NCBI RefSeq assembly: GCF_003626975.1
Contig: NZ_CP032616.1
Coordinates: 5,494,001-5,558,000 of the forward strand
Origin: Pseudomonas sp. DY-1
GTDB lineage: Bacteria; Pseudomonadota; Gammaproteobacteria; Pseudomonadales; Pseudomonadaceae
Direction of reading: 5' to 3'
Length of the DNA stretch: 64,000 nt
Shown here: in pieces, positions 37,670 through 53,155 of the stretch
Layout: every line of letters begins with the position of its first letter
Numbering within the stretch: position 1 is the first letter of the stretch
Translations under genes and position numbers: made by a program
Notes under the pieces: generated by a model
The model's database searches: none
Seen by the model: only the letters and a program-made list of their open reading frames with translations
Told to the model about the DNA's origin: nothing

Positions 37670-38271
37670 TGCAACTCGGTCTGGATTTCAGTCTGGTAGA
37701 AGAGTTGGTGGCTGGTGTCGACGAAGTTGGCCGTGGCCCCCTCTGTGGTCCGGTGGTGACGGCCGCGGTGATCCTCGACCCGGCACGGCCGATCCTCGGC
37801 CTTAACGATTCGAAGAAGCTCTCCGAAGCCCGTCGTGATGCGCTGTTCGACGAAATACGCGAAAAGGCTCTGGCCTGGTGCATCGCGCGCGCCGAAGTGG
37901 AAGAGATCGATCAGCTGAACATCCTTCACGCGACCATGCTGGCCATGCAGCGCGCAGTGGAGGGCCTCAGTGTGACGCCGAAGCTGGCCCTTATCGACGG
38001 CAACCGTTGTCCCAAGCTCAAGGTGCCCAGCGCTCCTGTGGTCAAAGGCGACAGCCAGGTTCCCGCGATCGCCGCCGCGTCCATCCTGGCCAAGGTCAGC
38101 CGTGACCGTGAAATGGCCGAACTGGACGCGCTTTACCCGGGTTACGGCATCGCCGGACACAAGGGTTACCCCACGGCCGTCCATCTGGAAGCCTTGCGCC
38201 GACTGGGCCCCACCTCAATCCATCGCCGTTCTTTCGGCCCGGTCCGGGATCTCATCGAAGGCGGTTATTGA
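37669..38271 (+). CDS. rnhB: Ribonuclease HII
   Basis: Type 2 RNase H of 200 residues that removes ribonucleotides from DNA and RNA-DNA hybrids. The active-site residues are Asp18 and Glu19 in [14 protein letters not shown], with further acidic residues in LIDGN. The ATG overlaps the lpxB stop (TGATG), a conserved link between lipid A genes and replication genes. The frame extends upstream inside lpxB without meaning. Confidence 0.96.
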   Translation: MQLGLDFSLVEELVAGVDEVGRGPLCGPVVTAAVILDPARPILGLNDSKKLSEARRDALFDEIREKALAWCIARAEVEEIDQLNILHATMLAMQRAVEGLSVTPKLALIDGNRCPKLKVPSAPVVKGDSQVPAIAAASILAKVSRDREMAELDALYPGYGIAGHKGYPTAVHLEALRRLGPTSIHRRSFGPVRDLIEGGY

Positions 38272-38324
38272 GGCGCAATGTCGCGCCTATCCGCGACCTT
38301 GCCCCAAGCCTGTAGCTTTGTCCG

Positions 38325-38348
38325 AGGGCCCGGTACAATCCGGGCCCT
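38325..38348 (+). terminator. Hairpin between rnhB and dnaE with a -10-like loop
   Basis: AGGGCCCGG at 38325-38333 and CCGGGCCCT at 38340-38348 form a nine-base perfect stem, with T-rich sequence (CGTTTTCGCGTTTTG) after it. The loop is TACAAT, a close match to a -10 hexamer. It could end the lpx-rnhB transcript, carry a dnaE promoter, or both; TTGTCC at 38318 is too close to serve as its -35. Confidence 0.5.
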
Positions 38349-38377
38349 GTCGTTTTCGCGTTTTGCATAGGACTTCC

Positions 38378-41300
38378 ATGACCGCTTCTTTCGTCCATCT
38401 GCGTCTGCATTCCGAATACTCCCTGGTAGACGGCCTGGTACGGGTCAAGCCACTGGTCAAGGCCGTGGCGGGAGCGGGCATGCCGGCGGTGGCGATCACC
38501 GACCAGAGCAACATGTGCTCGCTGGTGAAGTTCTACAAGACCGCCATGGGCGGCGGCATCAAGCCCATCTGCGGCGCGGACATCTGGCTGGCCAGTCCCT
38601 TCGAGGACGGCCCGCTCAGCCGCATGACGCTCCTGGCGATGAACGCCAAGGGTTACCGCAATCTGACTGAGCTAGTTTCCCGCGGCTGGTCCGACGGTCA
38701 GAGCAATGGCCTGGTGATTATCCAGCGCGAATGGGTGAAGGAGGCGGCCGAAGGCCTGATCGCCCTGTCCGGTGCCAAGGAGGGCGAGATCGGCATGGCC
38801 CTCCTCAACAATGACCCGGCGAGCGCCGAGGCCATGCTGGCTGAGTGGCAGAGTGTGTTCCCCGACCGCTTCTATCTGGAGCTGCAGCGTACCTCTCGCA
38901 TCAACGACGAGGAGCACGTCCACGCTGCCGTCGCCCTGGCCAGCCGCTGTGGTGCGCCGCTCGTGGCCACTAACGACGTGCGTTTCATCAAGCCCGGCGA
39001 CTTCGAGGCCCACGAGACCCGCGTTTGCATCGGCGAGGGCCGTGTCCTCGATGACCCGCGCCGTCCTCGCAACTACTCCGATCAGCAGTACCTCAAGTCT
39101 CCTGAGGAAATGGCCGAGCTGTTCGCCGATATTCCGGAAGCGCTGGAGAACACCGTCGAGATTGCCAAGCGTTGCAACATCGAGGTGCAACTGGGCAAGC
39201 ACTTCCTGCCCGATTTCCCCACACCCAACGGCATGAGCATCGATGACTACCTCCGTCATGCCTCCTTCGAGGGCCTGGAAGAGCGCCTGGCCGTGCTCTT
39301 GCCGAAGGAAACCACGCCCGATTACGAAGAGAAACGCCAGCTCTACATCGATCGCCTGGAGTTCGAACTCGGCACGATCATCCAGATGGGCTTCCCCGGC
39401 TACTTCCTGATCGTTGCGGACTTCATCCAGTGGGCCAAGAACAATGGCGTGCCGGTAGGGCCGGGCCGGGGCTCGGGTGCCGGCAGCCTGGTTGCCTACG
39501 TACTGAAGATCACCGACCTCGACCCATTGGCCTACGACCTGCTGTTCGAGCGCTTCCTCAACCCTGAGCGGGTATCCATGCCCGACTTCGACGTCGACTT
39601 TTGCATGGATGGCCGCGACCGGGTGATCGACTACGTGGCCGACAAGTACGGACGCAATGCGGTGAGCCAGATCATCACCTTCGGCTCCATGGCGGCCAAG
39701 GCGGTGGTGCGCGACGTGGCGCGCGTGCAGGGCAAGTCCTACGGATTGGCGGATCGTCTGTCGAAGATGATCCCGTTCGAAGTGGGTATGACCCTGGAGG
39801 CCGCGTTCAACCAGGAAGAAGCGCTGCGGGACTTCCTCAAGGTGGACGAAGAGGCCCAGGAAATCTGGGACATGGCCCTGAAGCTGGAAGGCATCACCCG
39901 GGGCACCGGCAAGCACGCCGGTGGTGTAGTGATCGCGCCGACCAAACTTACCGATTTTTCTCCGATCGCCTGTGACGAAGAGGGCACCGGCCTGGTGACC
40001 CAGTTCGACAAGGACGATGTGGAGGCCGCCGGCCTGGTGAAGTTCGACTTCCTCGGCCTGCGTACCCTGACGATCATCAAGTGGGCCATGGAGATGATCA
40101 ATCGGGAGCAGGAGAAGCTGGGCAAGCCCCTGGTCGACATCGACCGCATCCCGCTGGACGACAAGAAAACCTACGACATGCTGCAGAAGGCGGAGACCAC
40201 CGCGGTCTTCCAGCTCGAATCGCGCGGCATGAAGGAACTGATCAAGAAGCTCAAGCCCGACTGCCTGGAGGACATGATCGCCCTGGTGGCGCTGTTCCGC
40301 CCGGGTCCGCTTCAGTCCGGCATGGTGGATGACTTCATCAACCGCAAGCACGGCCGTGCCGAGCTTTCCTACCCGCACCCCGACTACCAGTACGCCGGCC
40401 TCGAGCCGGTGCTCAAGCCCACCTACGGCATCATCCTGTACCAGGAACAGGTGATGCAGATCGCTCAGGTGATGGCCGGCTACACCCTTGGTGGCGCGGA
40501 TATGCTGCGACGTGCCATGGGTAAGAAGAAACCCGAGGAAATGGCCAAGCAGCGCGGCGGCTTCATTGAAGGCTGCTCCAACAACGGCATCGACCCGAAC
40601 CTCTCGGGCAACATCTTCGACCTGGTGGAAAAGTTCGCCGGCTACGGCTTCAACAAGTCCCACTCCGCCGCCTACGGCTGGGTCTCGTACCAGACCGCGT
40701 GGCTCAAGGCTCACTTCCCGGCACCCTTCATGGCCGCGGTGCTCACTGCGGATATGCACAACACCGATAAGGTGGTGACGCTCATCGAAGAATGCCGGCA
40801 CATGAAGCTGCGTATCGTCGCCCCAGACGTGAACAATTCCGAATACCGCTTCACCGTCGACAATGACGGCCAGATCGTCTACGGCCTGGGCGCCATCAAG
40901 GGCGTGGGTGAGGGACCGGTGGAGGCCATTACCGAATGCCGCGCCGAAGGTGGTCCGTTCAAGGACCTGTTCGACTTCTGCAACCGTGTCGACCTCAAGC
41001 GCATCAACAAGCGCACCCTGGAGGCCCTGATTCGGGGTGGAGCGCTCGATCGCCTCGGACCGTTCTTCAGCAACGAGCCCAAGGCTTATCAGGCTGGCAT
41101 TGACCGCAACCGAGCGGTGCTGCTGGCCGCCATGGAAGAGGCCATCCAGGCGGCGGAGCAGACCGCTCGCAGTCATGACAGCGGGCACATGGACCTCTTC
41201 GGCGGCCTGTTCGCCGAGCCTGAGGCCGACATGTACGCCAATCACCGCAACGCCAAGGAGCTATCCCTCAAGGAGCGCCTGAAGGGCGAGAAGGAAACCC

Positions 41301-41902
41301 TGGGCCTGTACCTCACCGGTCACCCGATCGACGAGTACGAAGGCGAGATCCGCCGCTTCGCCCGCCAGCGCATCGTCGAGCTCAAGCCAGCGCGCGACAC
41401 CCAGATCATTGCCGGCCTGATCGTCAACTTGCGGGTAATGAAGAACAAGAAAGGCGACAAGATGGGCTTCATCACCCTTGACGACCGCTCCGGCCGCATC
41501 GAAGCCTCGCTCTTCGCCGAGGCCTTCAACACTGCCCAGGGGCTGCTGCAGACCGACGCCCTGGTGGTTGTCGAAGGGGAGGTCAGCCATGACGATTTCT
41601 CCGGCGGCCTGCGCTTGCGCGCCAAGCGCGTGCTTAGCCTGGAAGAGGCGCGCACCGGCCTCGCCGAGAGCCTGCGCATGAAAGTGGATTTCAGCGCCCT
41701 GCAAGGCGATCGCTTGCGCTGGTTGGCTGAACTTTGCGGCCGCCATCGCGGCTCCTGCCCGCTGACGCTGGACTACAGCGGTAATGACGCGAAGGCTGTG
41801 CTGCAGTTCGGCGACAACTGGCGAATCGCACCGGCCGACGCTTTGATTCAGGCATTGCGTGACCAGTTCGGGCGCGACAACGTCTTCCTGCACTACCGCT
41901 GA
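38378..41902 (+). CDS. dnaE: DNA polymerase III alpha subunit DnaE
   Basis: Replicative polymerase catalytic subunit of 1174 residues, the length of other Pseudomonas DnaE proteins. The N-terminal PHP domain begins FVHLRLHSEYSLVDGL, and the catalytic aspartates are Asp403 and Asp405 in PDFDVDF. The tandem HhH and OB-fold regions lie in the last third, and the C-terminal tau-binding part is complete. The ATG at 38378 is chosen by homology to the conserved N-terminus; the open frame extends 92 codons upstream across rnhB. Confidence 0.98.
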   Translation: MTASFVHLRLHSEYSLVDGLVRVKPLVKAVAGAGMPAVAITDQSNMCSLVKFYKTAMGGGIKPICGADIWLASPFEDGPLSRMTLLAMNAKGYRNLTELVSRGWSDGQSNGLVIIQREWVKEAAEGLIALSGAKEGEIGMALLNNDPASAEAMLAEWQSVFPDRFYLELQRTSRINDEEHVHAAVALASRCGAPLVATNDVRFIKPGDFEAHETRVCIGEGRVLDDPRRPRNYSDQQYLKSPEEMAELFADIPEALENTVEIAKRCNIEVQLGKHFLPDFPTPNGMSIDDYLRHASFEGLEERLAVLLPKETTPDYEEKRQLYIDRLEFELGTIIQMGFPGYFLIVADFIQWAKNNGVPVGPGRGSGAGSLVAYVLKITDLDPLAYDLLFERFLNPERVSMPDFDVDFCMDGRDRVIDYVADKYGRNAVSQIITFGSMAAKAVVRDVARVQGKSYGLADRLSKMIPFEVGMTLEAAFNQEEALRDFLKVDEEAQEIWDMALKLEGITRGTGKHAGGVVIAPTKLTDFSPIACDEEGTGLVTQFDKDDVEAAGLVKFDFLGLRTLTIIKWAMEMINREQEKLGKPLVDIDRIPLDDKKTYDMLQKAETTAVFQLESRGMKELIKKLKPDCLEDMIALVALFRPGPLQSGMVDDFINRKHGRAELSYPHPDYQYAGLEPVLKPTYGIILYQEQVMQIAQVMAGYTLGGADMLRRAMGKKKPEEMAKQRGGFIEGCSNNGIDPNLSGNIFDLVEKFAGYGFNKSHSAAYGWVSYQTAWLKAHFPAPFMAAVLTADMHNTDKVVTLIEECRHMKLRIVAPDVNNSEYRFTVDNDGQIVYGLGAIKGVGEGPVEAITECRAEGGPFKDLFDFCNRVDLKRINKRTLEALIRGGALDRLGPFFSNEPKAYQAGIDRNRAVLLAAMEEAIQAAEQTARSHDSGHMDLFGGLFAEPEADMYANHRNAKELSLKERLKGEKETLGLYLTGHPIDEYEGEIRRFARQRIVELKPARDTQIIAGLIVNLRVMKNKKGDKMGFITLDDRSGRIEASLFAEAFNTAQGLLQTDALVVVEGEVSHDDFSGGLRLRAKRVLSLEEARTGLAESLRMKVDFSALQGDRLRWLAELCGRHRGSCPLTLDYSGNDAKAVLQFGDNWRIAPADALIQALRDQFGRDNVFLHYR

Positions 41903-42029
41903 TGCGAACGTGATTGCACGCTCGCAGCGGCCCGATTTCGATTTGATCTCGACCCGAACGCGCCCGATCCCTTAAGGTAGGGCGCCAAATGGAACCAGCC
42001 GCCTGGCCCCAAGCGCACGACGGAAGCCT

Positions 42030-42980
42030 ATGAACCCGAACTTTCTGGATTTCGAACAGCCCATCGCCGATCTGCAAGCCAAGATCGAGGAGCTGCGTCT
42101 GGTCGGTAACGACAACGCCCTGAATATCACCGACGAGATTTCGCGCCTGCAGGAGAAGAGCAGTGCGCTCACCGAAAGCATCTTCGGCAATCTCAGCAGC
42201 TGGCAGATCGCCCAGCTGGCGCGCCATCCGCGCCGGCCCTACACCCTTGACTACATCGAGCACATCTTCGCCGAGTTCGACGAGCTGCACGGGGATCGTC
42301 ATTTCTCCGACGACGCCGCGATCGTTGGCGGTATCGCCCGTCTGAACGATGAGCCGGTCATGGTCATCGGCCATCAGAAGGGCCGTGAAGTGCGCGAGAA
42401 GGTTCGCCGCAACTTCGGCATGCCGCGCCCGGAGGGCTACCGCAAGGCTTGCCGCCTGATGGAAATGGCCGAGCGCTTCAAGATGCCGATCCTCACCTTC
42501 ATCGATACCCCCGGTGCCTACCCGGGTATCGATGCCGAGGAGCGCGGCCAGAGCGAAGCCATCGCCTGGAACCTGCGTGTCATGGCCCGCCTGAAGACCC
42601 CGATCATCGCCACCGTGATTGGCGAGGGTGGTTCCGGCGGCGCGCTGGCCATTGGTGTCTGCGACCGCTTGAACATGCTGCAGTACTCCACCTACTCGGT
42701 GATTTCGCCGGAAGGTTGCGCATCCATTCTGTGGAAAACGGCCGAGAAAGCGCCGGACGCAGCTGAAGCCATGGGCATCACTGCCGAACGCCTGAAAGGC
42801 TTGGGTATCGTCGACAAGGTGATCGCCGAGCCCCTGGGCGGCGCGCACCGCGATCCGGCCGCTGCGGCCGAGTCGATCCGCAAGGAGCTCTCCGAGCAAC
42901 TGAAGACCCTGCAGAAGCTCAGTAACGAGGATCTGCTGGCTCGTCGTTATGATCGACTGATGAGCTACGGCGTAGCCTGA
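42030..42980 (+). CDS. accA: Acetyl-CoA carboxylase carboxyltransferase subunit alpha
   Basis: A 316-residue subunit that, with AccD, moves the carboxyl group from biotin to acetyl-CoA to form malonyl-CoA. Crotonase-like motifs [18 protein letters not shown] and [13 protein letters not shown] are complete. It begins 127 bases after dnaE and ends with its own terminator. Confidence 0.97.
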   Translation: MNPNFLDFEQPIADLQAKIEELRLVGNDNALNITDEISRLQEKSSALTESIFGNLSSWQIAQLARHPRRPYTLDYIEHIFAEFDELHGDRHFSDDAAIVGGIARLNDEPVMVIGHQKGREVREKVRRNFGMPRPEGYRKACRLMEMAERFKMPILTFIDTPGAYPGIDAEERGQSEAIAWNLRVMARLKTPIIATVIGEGGSGGALAIGVCDRLNMLQYSTYSVISPEGCASILWKTAEKAPDAAEAMGITAERLKGLGIVDKVIAEPLGGAHRDPAAAAESIRKELSEQLKTLQKLSNEDLLARRYDRLMSYGVA

Positions 42981-43000
42981 TCCCGCTTCAGGCTGTAAAG

Positions 43001-43040
43001 ATCGGGCCCCGGCTTTATGCTTGGGGCCCGATTTCTTTTT
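43001..43040 (+). terminator. Terminator after accA
   Basis: ATCGGGCCCC at 43001-43010 pairs perfectly with GGGGCCCGAT at 43023-43032, followed by TTCTTTTT. It lies 20 bases past the accA stop. Confidence 0.85.
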
Positions 43041-43049
43041 GAGCCGTCC

Positions 43050-44366
43050 ATGTCCCTCGAGTCCCGCCTTCTGACGAACCTGGCGTCCTGGCGCCACGCG
43101 CCGGCCTGGCGCGTCGCCTTTTCCGGCGGGCTCGATTCCACTGTCCTGCTGCATATGTTGGCGCGCCTCGCCATTCGCGAATCCTTGCCGCCGCTATCCG
43201 CCATCCATGTGCATCACGGCCTGCAGGCCGCGGCCGATGCCTGGCCAAACCACTGCCAACGGGCCTGCGACGCATTGGGCGTGCCGCTCACGGTGCTGCG
43301 GGTAACCGTTGATACTGGGCCGAGCCTGGAGCGCGCTGCGCGGGACGCACGCTACGCCGCTTTCATCGGCCAAATGTGCGCCGGGGACGTGCTGCTCAGC
43401 GCACAGCATCGGGACGACCAAGCCGAAACGCTTCTTTTCCGTCTGTTCCGAGGTGCTGGCGTGCGCGGACTGGCCGGTATGCCGCAATGCCGACCTCTGG
43501 GCCTGGGTAGCCTGGTCAGGCCATTGCTGCAAGCGTCCCGTGCCGAGCTGGAAGCCTATGCCCGCGCTGAAGGACTTGAGTGGGTGGAGGACCCGAGCAA
43601 TTCAGACACTTCGCTCGCTCGCAACTTTCTCCGTCGCGATGTGTTCCCGCTGCTGCAGTCTCGCTGGCCTAGGGTGACGGAAAGCCTGTTCCGTAGCACG
43701 GAGCACATGGCTGAGGCAGAGGGCTTGCTGGGTGAGTTGGCCGAGGCTGATCTGGAACTTGCCCAAGTTGGCAGCGATTTCCCATGGCTGCCACTGCCGT
43801 CCCTGGAGCTGGGCGCGCTGGCGTCGTTATCGCCGCCACGACAGCGCAATGCCTTGCGTTACTGGCTCGCACAGTTGACGACGCTTCCGGACAGCAACCA
43901 CTGGGCAGGATGGGAAGACCTCCGCGATGCCGCCGTCGATACAACTCCGATCTGGCGCCTTGCGATGGGGGAGCTGCATCGTGCCGACGGACGGTTGTGG
44001 TGGCTGTCCGGGGAGTGGCTGGCGGCGCCGGAGTGCGATTTTTCGTGGGCCGACCCTGCTCTGCCGCTCGAACTGCCTGGCAACGGCAGGTTGAGCCTGC
44101 TGGGTGAGCCGCCGGCCGGCAGGCTCGAAGTCCGCTATCGCCGGGGAGGTGAGGTGCTGGAACTGCCGGGGCGAGGGCGTCGCGATCTCAAACGGCTGCT
44201 TAACGAAGCTCGTCTGCCTGCTTTTGTCCGCGGCCGATTGCCGCTGTTGTTTGTCGACGGCGAGTTGCTGGCCGTCGCCAACCTTTCGGGGCTGGACCGT
44301 CCGGGAGCGGGCGACGGGCAACTGCGCTGGATGCCACCGACGAATGACCAAGGTTTGAGCTGGTAG
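43050..44366 (+). CDS. tilS: tRNA(Ile)-lysidine synthase TilS
   Basis: ATP-dependent enzyme of 438 residues that converts C34 of tRNA-Ile(CAU) to lysidine, so that the tRNA reads AUA. The PP-loop motif is SGGLDST at residues 25-31, and HHGLQAAADAW and AQHRDDQAETLLFRLFRGAG are the family N-terminal domain motifs. The C-terminal substrate-binding domains are present (RYRRGGEVLELPGRGRRDLK). The start at 43050 is directly after the accA terminator. The predicted pyrG promoter overlaps its last codons. Confidence 0.95.
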   Translation: MSLESRLLTNLASWRHAPAWRVAFSGGLDSTVLLHMLARLAIRESLPPLSAIHVHHGLQAAADAWPNHCQRACDALGVPLTVLRVTVDTGPSLERAARDARYAAFIGQMCAGDVLLSAQHRDDQAETLLFRLFRGAGVRGLAGMPQCRPLGLGSLVRPLLQASRAELEAYARAEGLEWVEDPSNSDTSLARNFLRRDVFPLLQSRWPRVTESLFRSTEHMAEAEGLLGELAEADLELAQVGSDFPWLPLPSLELGALASLSPPRQRNALRYWLAQLTTLPDSNHWAGWEDLRDAAVDTTPIWRLAMGELHRADGRLWWLSGEWLAAPECDFSWADPALPLELPGNGRLSLLGEPPAGRLEVRYRRGGEVLELPGRGRRDLKRLLNEARLPAFVRGRLPLLFVDGELLAVANLSGLDRPGAGDGQLRWMPPTNDQGLSW

Positions 44367-44383
44367 GGTCTTTCCGGTAGACT
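44355..44383 (+). promoter_or_regulatory. Predicted promoter of the pyrG-kdsA unit
   Basis: TTGAGC at 44355-44360 and TAGACT at 44378-44383 are 17 bases apart, overlapping the end of tilS. The following leader of about 150 bases has a small hairpin, GATTCC with GGAATC, but no coding frame. Confidence 0.45.
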
Positions 44384-44482
44384 ACGCTCCCGTCTTACAT
44401 AGCTTCCGCTGATTCCTTCGGAATCGGCGGTTGTTGCTTTTGAAGCAGCGCCCCAGCGGCGCTCCATGGTTGAAGGCCATAG

Positions 44483-47020
<2,538 letters not shown>

Positions 47021-47058
47021 ACGGGCCGATCTCCGGTAAAGTGCCGCGTGGGCACAAT

Positions 47059-47074
47059 CTGACCGATCGGTCAG
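47059..47074. promoter_or_regulatory. Perfect 16-base palindrome between kdsA and eno
   Basis: CTGACCGATCGGTCAG is identical on both strands and lies in the 144-base gap before eno. Palindromes of this size and composition are often operators for dimeric regulators, for example of the TetR family. No regulator gene is adjacent, and no T-run follows, so a terminator role is unlikely. Confidence 0.45.
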
Positions 47075-47131
47075 GACGTTCGCCGGGTCAGCCGACCCCG
47101 AGGCCCGGCGAATTGCCTCACTTTCTGCTGA

Positions 47132-48454
<1,323 letters not shown>

Positions 48455-48571
48455 GTCCGCAGCTGCAATCGGTCAGGCCGGGTTGAAATCAGCCGCTGAA
48501 TGCCTCTTTACTTCATGTAAACTGCGCGTTATCACCTGATTTCAACCTGCCCAGCCGGCAGGGACTGGTAG

Positions 48572-48595
48572 AAGGGCAGCGCAAGCTGCCCTTTT
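48572..48595 (+). terminator. Terminator after eno
   Basis: AAGGGCAGC and GCTGCCCTT pair around GCAA, followed by TT. It lies 117 bases after the eno stop and 22 bases before ftsB. Confidence 0.7.
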
Positions 48596-48617
48596 CGCAT
48601 GGATACTCCCTGGCAAA

Positions 48618-48902
48618 ATGACTCGCCCTAACACTTACTGGTTGTTCGTTGTCCTGATCCTGATGCTGGCGGGCCTGCAGTATCGCCTCTGGGTGGGCGA
48701 CGGTAGCCTGGCGCAGGTCCAGGATCTACAACACCAGATTGCCGAACAGAAAGGCGAGAACGAACGCCTGCTGGAGCGAAACCGCATTCTGGAAGCGGAA
48801 GTGATGGAGCTGAAAAAGGGTATGGAGACCGTCGAAGAGCGTGCCCGGCACGAGCTGGGTATGGTCAAGGAAGGCGAAACCCTCTACCAGATTTCCGAAT
48901 GA
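48618..48902 (+). CDS. ftsB: Cell division protein FtsB
   Basis: A 94-residue bitopic protein of the FtsQLB divisome subcomplex. A short cytoplasmic N-terminus and one transmembrane segment (YWLFVVLILMLAGLQYRLWV) are followed by a periplasmic leucine-zipper-like coiled coil (LQHQIAEQKGENERLLERN) and the conserved end ARHELGMVKEGE. It overlaps ispD by four bases (ATGA). Confidence 0.96.
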   Translation: MTRPNTYWLFVVLILMLAGLQYRLWVGDGSLAQVQDLQHQIAEQKGENERLLERNRILEAEVMELKKGMETVEERARHELGMVKEGETLYQISE

Positions 48903-49584
48903 ACCAGGCCGATATCCCCTTTTTCTGGGCGGTGATTCCTGCCGCCGGTGTCGGTGCCCGCATGCGCGCCGACCGTCCCAAGCAGTATCTCGAACTCGCC
49001 GGGCGAACCATTCTCGAGCACAGCCTCGACTGCTTCCTGGATCATCCACAGCTCAAGGGACTGGTAGTCAGCCTTTCGGTCGACGATCCCTACTGGCCAA
49101 CGCTGCCCTGCGCCACCGACGAGCGCATCATCCGTGCCGATGGCGGCAAGGAGCGCTCGGATTCGGTGCTCAGCGCTTTGTTGCGGCTGGCCGAGCACGG
49201 CGCCCGAGCCAACGACTGGGTGCTGGTGCATGATGCGGCGCGACCGAACCTGTCGCGCTACGATCTTGACCTGCTGCTGGCAGAGTTGGCTGACGACCCG
49301 GTGGGTGGCCTGCTGGCCGTGCCGGCCCGGGACACCTTGAAGCGTGCAAGCGCCGATGGCCGGGTAGCGGAAACCGTAGACCGCAGCCTGATCTGGCAGG
49401 CATACACGCCACAGATGTTTCGCTTCGGTGCCCTGCACCGGGCGCTGGCTGATGCCTTGGTAGCAGGTGTTGCCATCACCGACGAAGCCTCTGCCATGGA
49501 GTGGGCCGGCAACGCGCCCAGGCTGGTAGAGGGTCGCGCCGACAACCTCAAGATCACCCGTCCCGAAGATCTCGACTGGCTGCG

Positions 49585-49609
<25 letters not shown>
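48899..49609 (+). CDS. ispD: 2-C-methyl-D-erythritol 4-phosphate cytidylyltransferase IspD
   Basis: MEP-pathway enzyme of 236 residues that couples CTP to methylerythritol phosphate. The CTP-binding motif is PAAGVGARMRADRPKQYLEL near residues 14-33, and VHDAARPNLS and EDLDWL are further family blocks. Its last 25 bases overlap the tail of the convergent regulator gene gfnR. ispF, usually adjacent in enterobacteria, lies 3 kb away after the formaldehyde genes. Confidence 0.96.
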
Positions 49610-51714
<2,105 letters not shown>

Positions 51715-51782
51715 TCAGGCGGGCAGCCCGAGGCAGGCAAGGCCTTCAGCTTCGGGCGCCCGGCTTTGACGGAGATCGCTCC

Positions 51783-52628
51783 ATGACTCTTGAGATCGTT
51801 TCCAGCAACAAGAGCTTCGGCGGCTGGCACAAGCGCTACCGTCACCGCTCGACCAGTCTCAACTGCGAGATGGTGTTCGCGGTCTACCTGCCGCCCCAGG
51901 CGGAACAAGGTGGAAAGTTGCCAGTGCTCTACTGGCTGTCGGGGCTGACCTGCACCGATGAGAACTTCATGCAGAAGGCCGGCGCGCAACGCCTGGCCTC
52001 GGAGCTGGGGCTGATCATCGTTGCGCCGGACACCAGCCCACGTGGCGCAGATGTACCTGCTGATCCAGACAATGCCTGGGATTTCGGTCTTGGCGCCGGC
52101 TTCTACCTGAATGCCAGCCAGGAGCCCTATGCACGTCACTACCGCATGCATGACTACGTGGTGCACGAGTTGCCCGCGCTTATCGAGGCCAACTTCCCTG
52201 TGTCTGGGAAGCGCGGTATCAGCGGCCACTCGATGGGAGGCCACGGTGCATTGGTTTGCGCGCTGCGCAATCCGGGGCGCTATCAGTCGCTGTCGGCGTT
52301 CGCCCCTATCAGCAATCCTATGGCCTGCCCTTGGGGCGAAAAGGCATTCAGTCGCTATCTGGGTGACGACCGAGCCCGCTGGCGCGAGTGGGATGCCAGC
52401 GTGTTGCTGGCCGAGGCTAACGAGCGCTTACCGATCCTGGTGGACCAGGGCGACCGTGATGACTTCCTTGCCAATCAGCTCAAGCCCGAAGCCCTGCAGG
52501 CAGCAGCCAATGCAGCCGGGCACCCGCTGACTCTGCGCCTGCAACCTGGCTACGACCACAGCTACTACTTCATTGCCAGTTTCATTGGCGACCACCTGAA
52601 GCATCACGCCGAGGCCCTCAAGGGCTAA
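51783..52628 (+). CDS. fghA: S-formylglutathione hydrolase
   Basis: Esterase-D-type alpha/beta hydrolase of 281 residues that splits S-formylglutathione into formate and glutathione. The nucleophile is Ser150 in ISGHSMGGHGAL, and the catalytic Asp and His are visible in VDQGDRDDF and GYDHSYYF. It works directly after AdhC in formaldehyde removal and is probably controlled with it. Confidence 0.96.
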   Translation: MTLEIVSSNKSFGGWHKRYRHRSTSLNCEMVFAVYLPPQAEQGGKLPVLYWLSGLTCTDENFMQKAGAQRLASELGLIIVAPDTSPRGADVPADPDNAWDFGLGAGFYLNASQEPYARHYRMHDYVVHELPALIEANFPVSGKRGISGHSMGGHGALVCALRNPGRYQSLSAFAPISNPMACPWGEKAFSRYLGDDRARWREWDASVLLAEANERLPILVDQGDRDDFLANQLKPEALQAAANAAGHPLTLRLQPGYDHSYYFIASFIGDHLKHHAEALKG

Positions 52629-52644
52629 GCGTCCGCAAAATGGG

Positions 52645-52672
52645 TAGAATCACGCCCTGACTTTTCAGGGCG
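52645..52672 (+). promoter_or_regulatory. -10-like hexamer and hairpin before ispF
   Basis: TAGAAT at 52645-52650 is directly followed by a perfect eight-base stem, CGCCCTGA at 52653-52660 with TCAGGGCG at 52665-52672, and then TTCTTCTC. It may end the adhC-fghA transcript, start the ispF-truD-surE-pcm transcript, or both. Confidence 0.45.
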
Positions 52673-52681
52673 TTCTTCTCT

Positions 52682-53155
52682 ATGCGAATTGGCCACGGCT
52701 ACGATGTACACCGCTTCGGTGAAGGCGACTTCATCACCCTCGGCGGCGTGCGCATACCCCACAAGTTCGGGCTCATTGCCCATTCCGACGGCGACGTGCT
52801 GCTGCATGCATTGGCCGATGCCCTTCTTGGCGCAGCCGCGCTGGGCGACATCGGCAAGCACTTCCCTGATACCGACCCACAGTTCAAGGGTGCTGACAGC
52901 CGTGCGCTGCTGCGTCATGTGCTCTCTCTGGTGAAAGCCAAGGGCTGGAAAGTCGGCAATGTCGACGGAACCATCGTTGCACAGGCGCCGAAGATGGCAC
53001 CACATATCGAGGCCATGCGCGCCAATATTGCAGCCGATCTGGAGGTCGACCTGGACCACGTCAACGTCAAGGCCACCACTACCGAGAAGCTCGGTTTCAC
53101 GGGGCGTGAGGAGGGCATCGCCGTACACGCGGTTGCCCTGCTGCTACCGGTATGA
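52682..53155 (+). CDS. ispF: 2-C-methyl-D-erythritol 2,4-cyclodiphosphate synthase IspF
   Basis: MEP-pathway enzyme of 157 residues. Zinc ligands Asp8, His10 and His42 ([10 protein letters not shown] and DVLLHAL) and the conserved AHSDGDV are in place. The C-terminal [19 protein letters not shown] is also typical. Stop overlaps the truD start (ATGA). Confidence 0.97.
   Translation: MRIGHGYDVHRFGEGDFITLGGVRIPHKFGLIAHSDGDVLLHALADALLGAAALGDIGKHFPDTDPQFKGADSRALLRHVLSLVKAKGWKVGNVDGTIVAQAPKMAPHIEAMRANIAADLEVDLDHVNVKATTTEKLGFTGREEGIAVHAVALLLPV

Noticed and set aside
38672..41245. Minus-strand frame of 857 codons inside dnaE
   Set aside because: Antisense shadow of dnaE, with biased composition (rich in His, Gln, Val) and no recognisable domain.
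41903..42029. Possible accA promoter (TTGATC with TTAAGGT)
   Set aside because: The hexamers are about 24 bases apart, too far for sigma-70.
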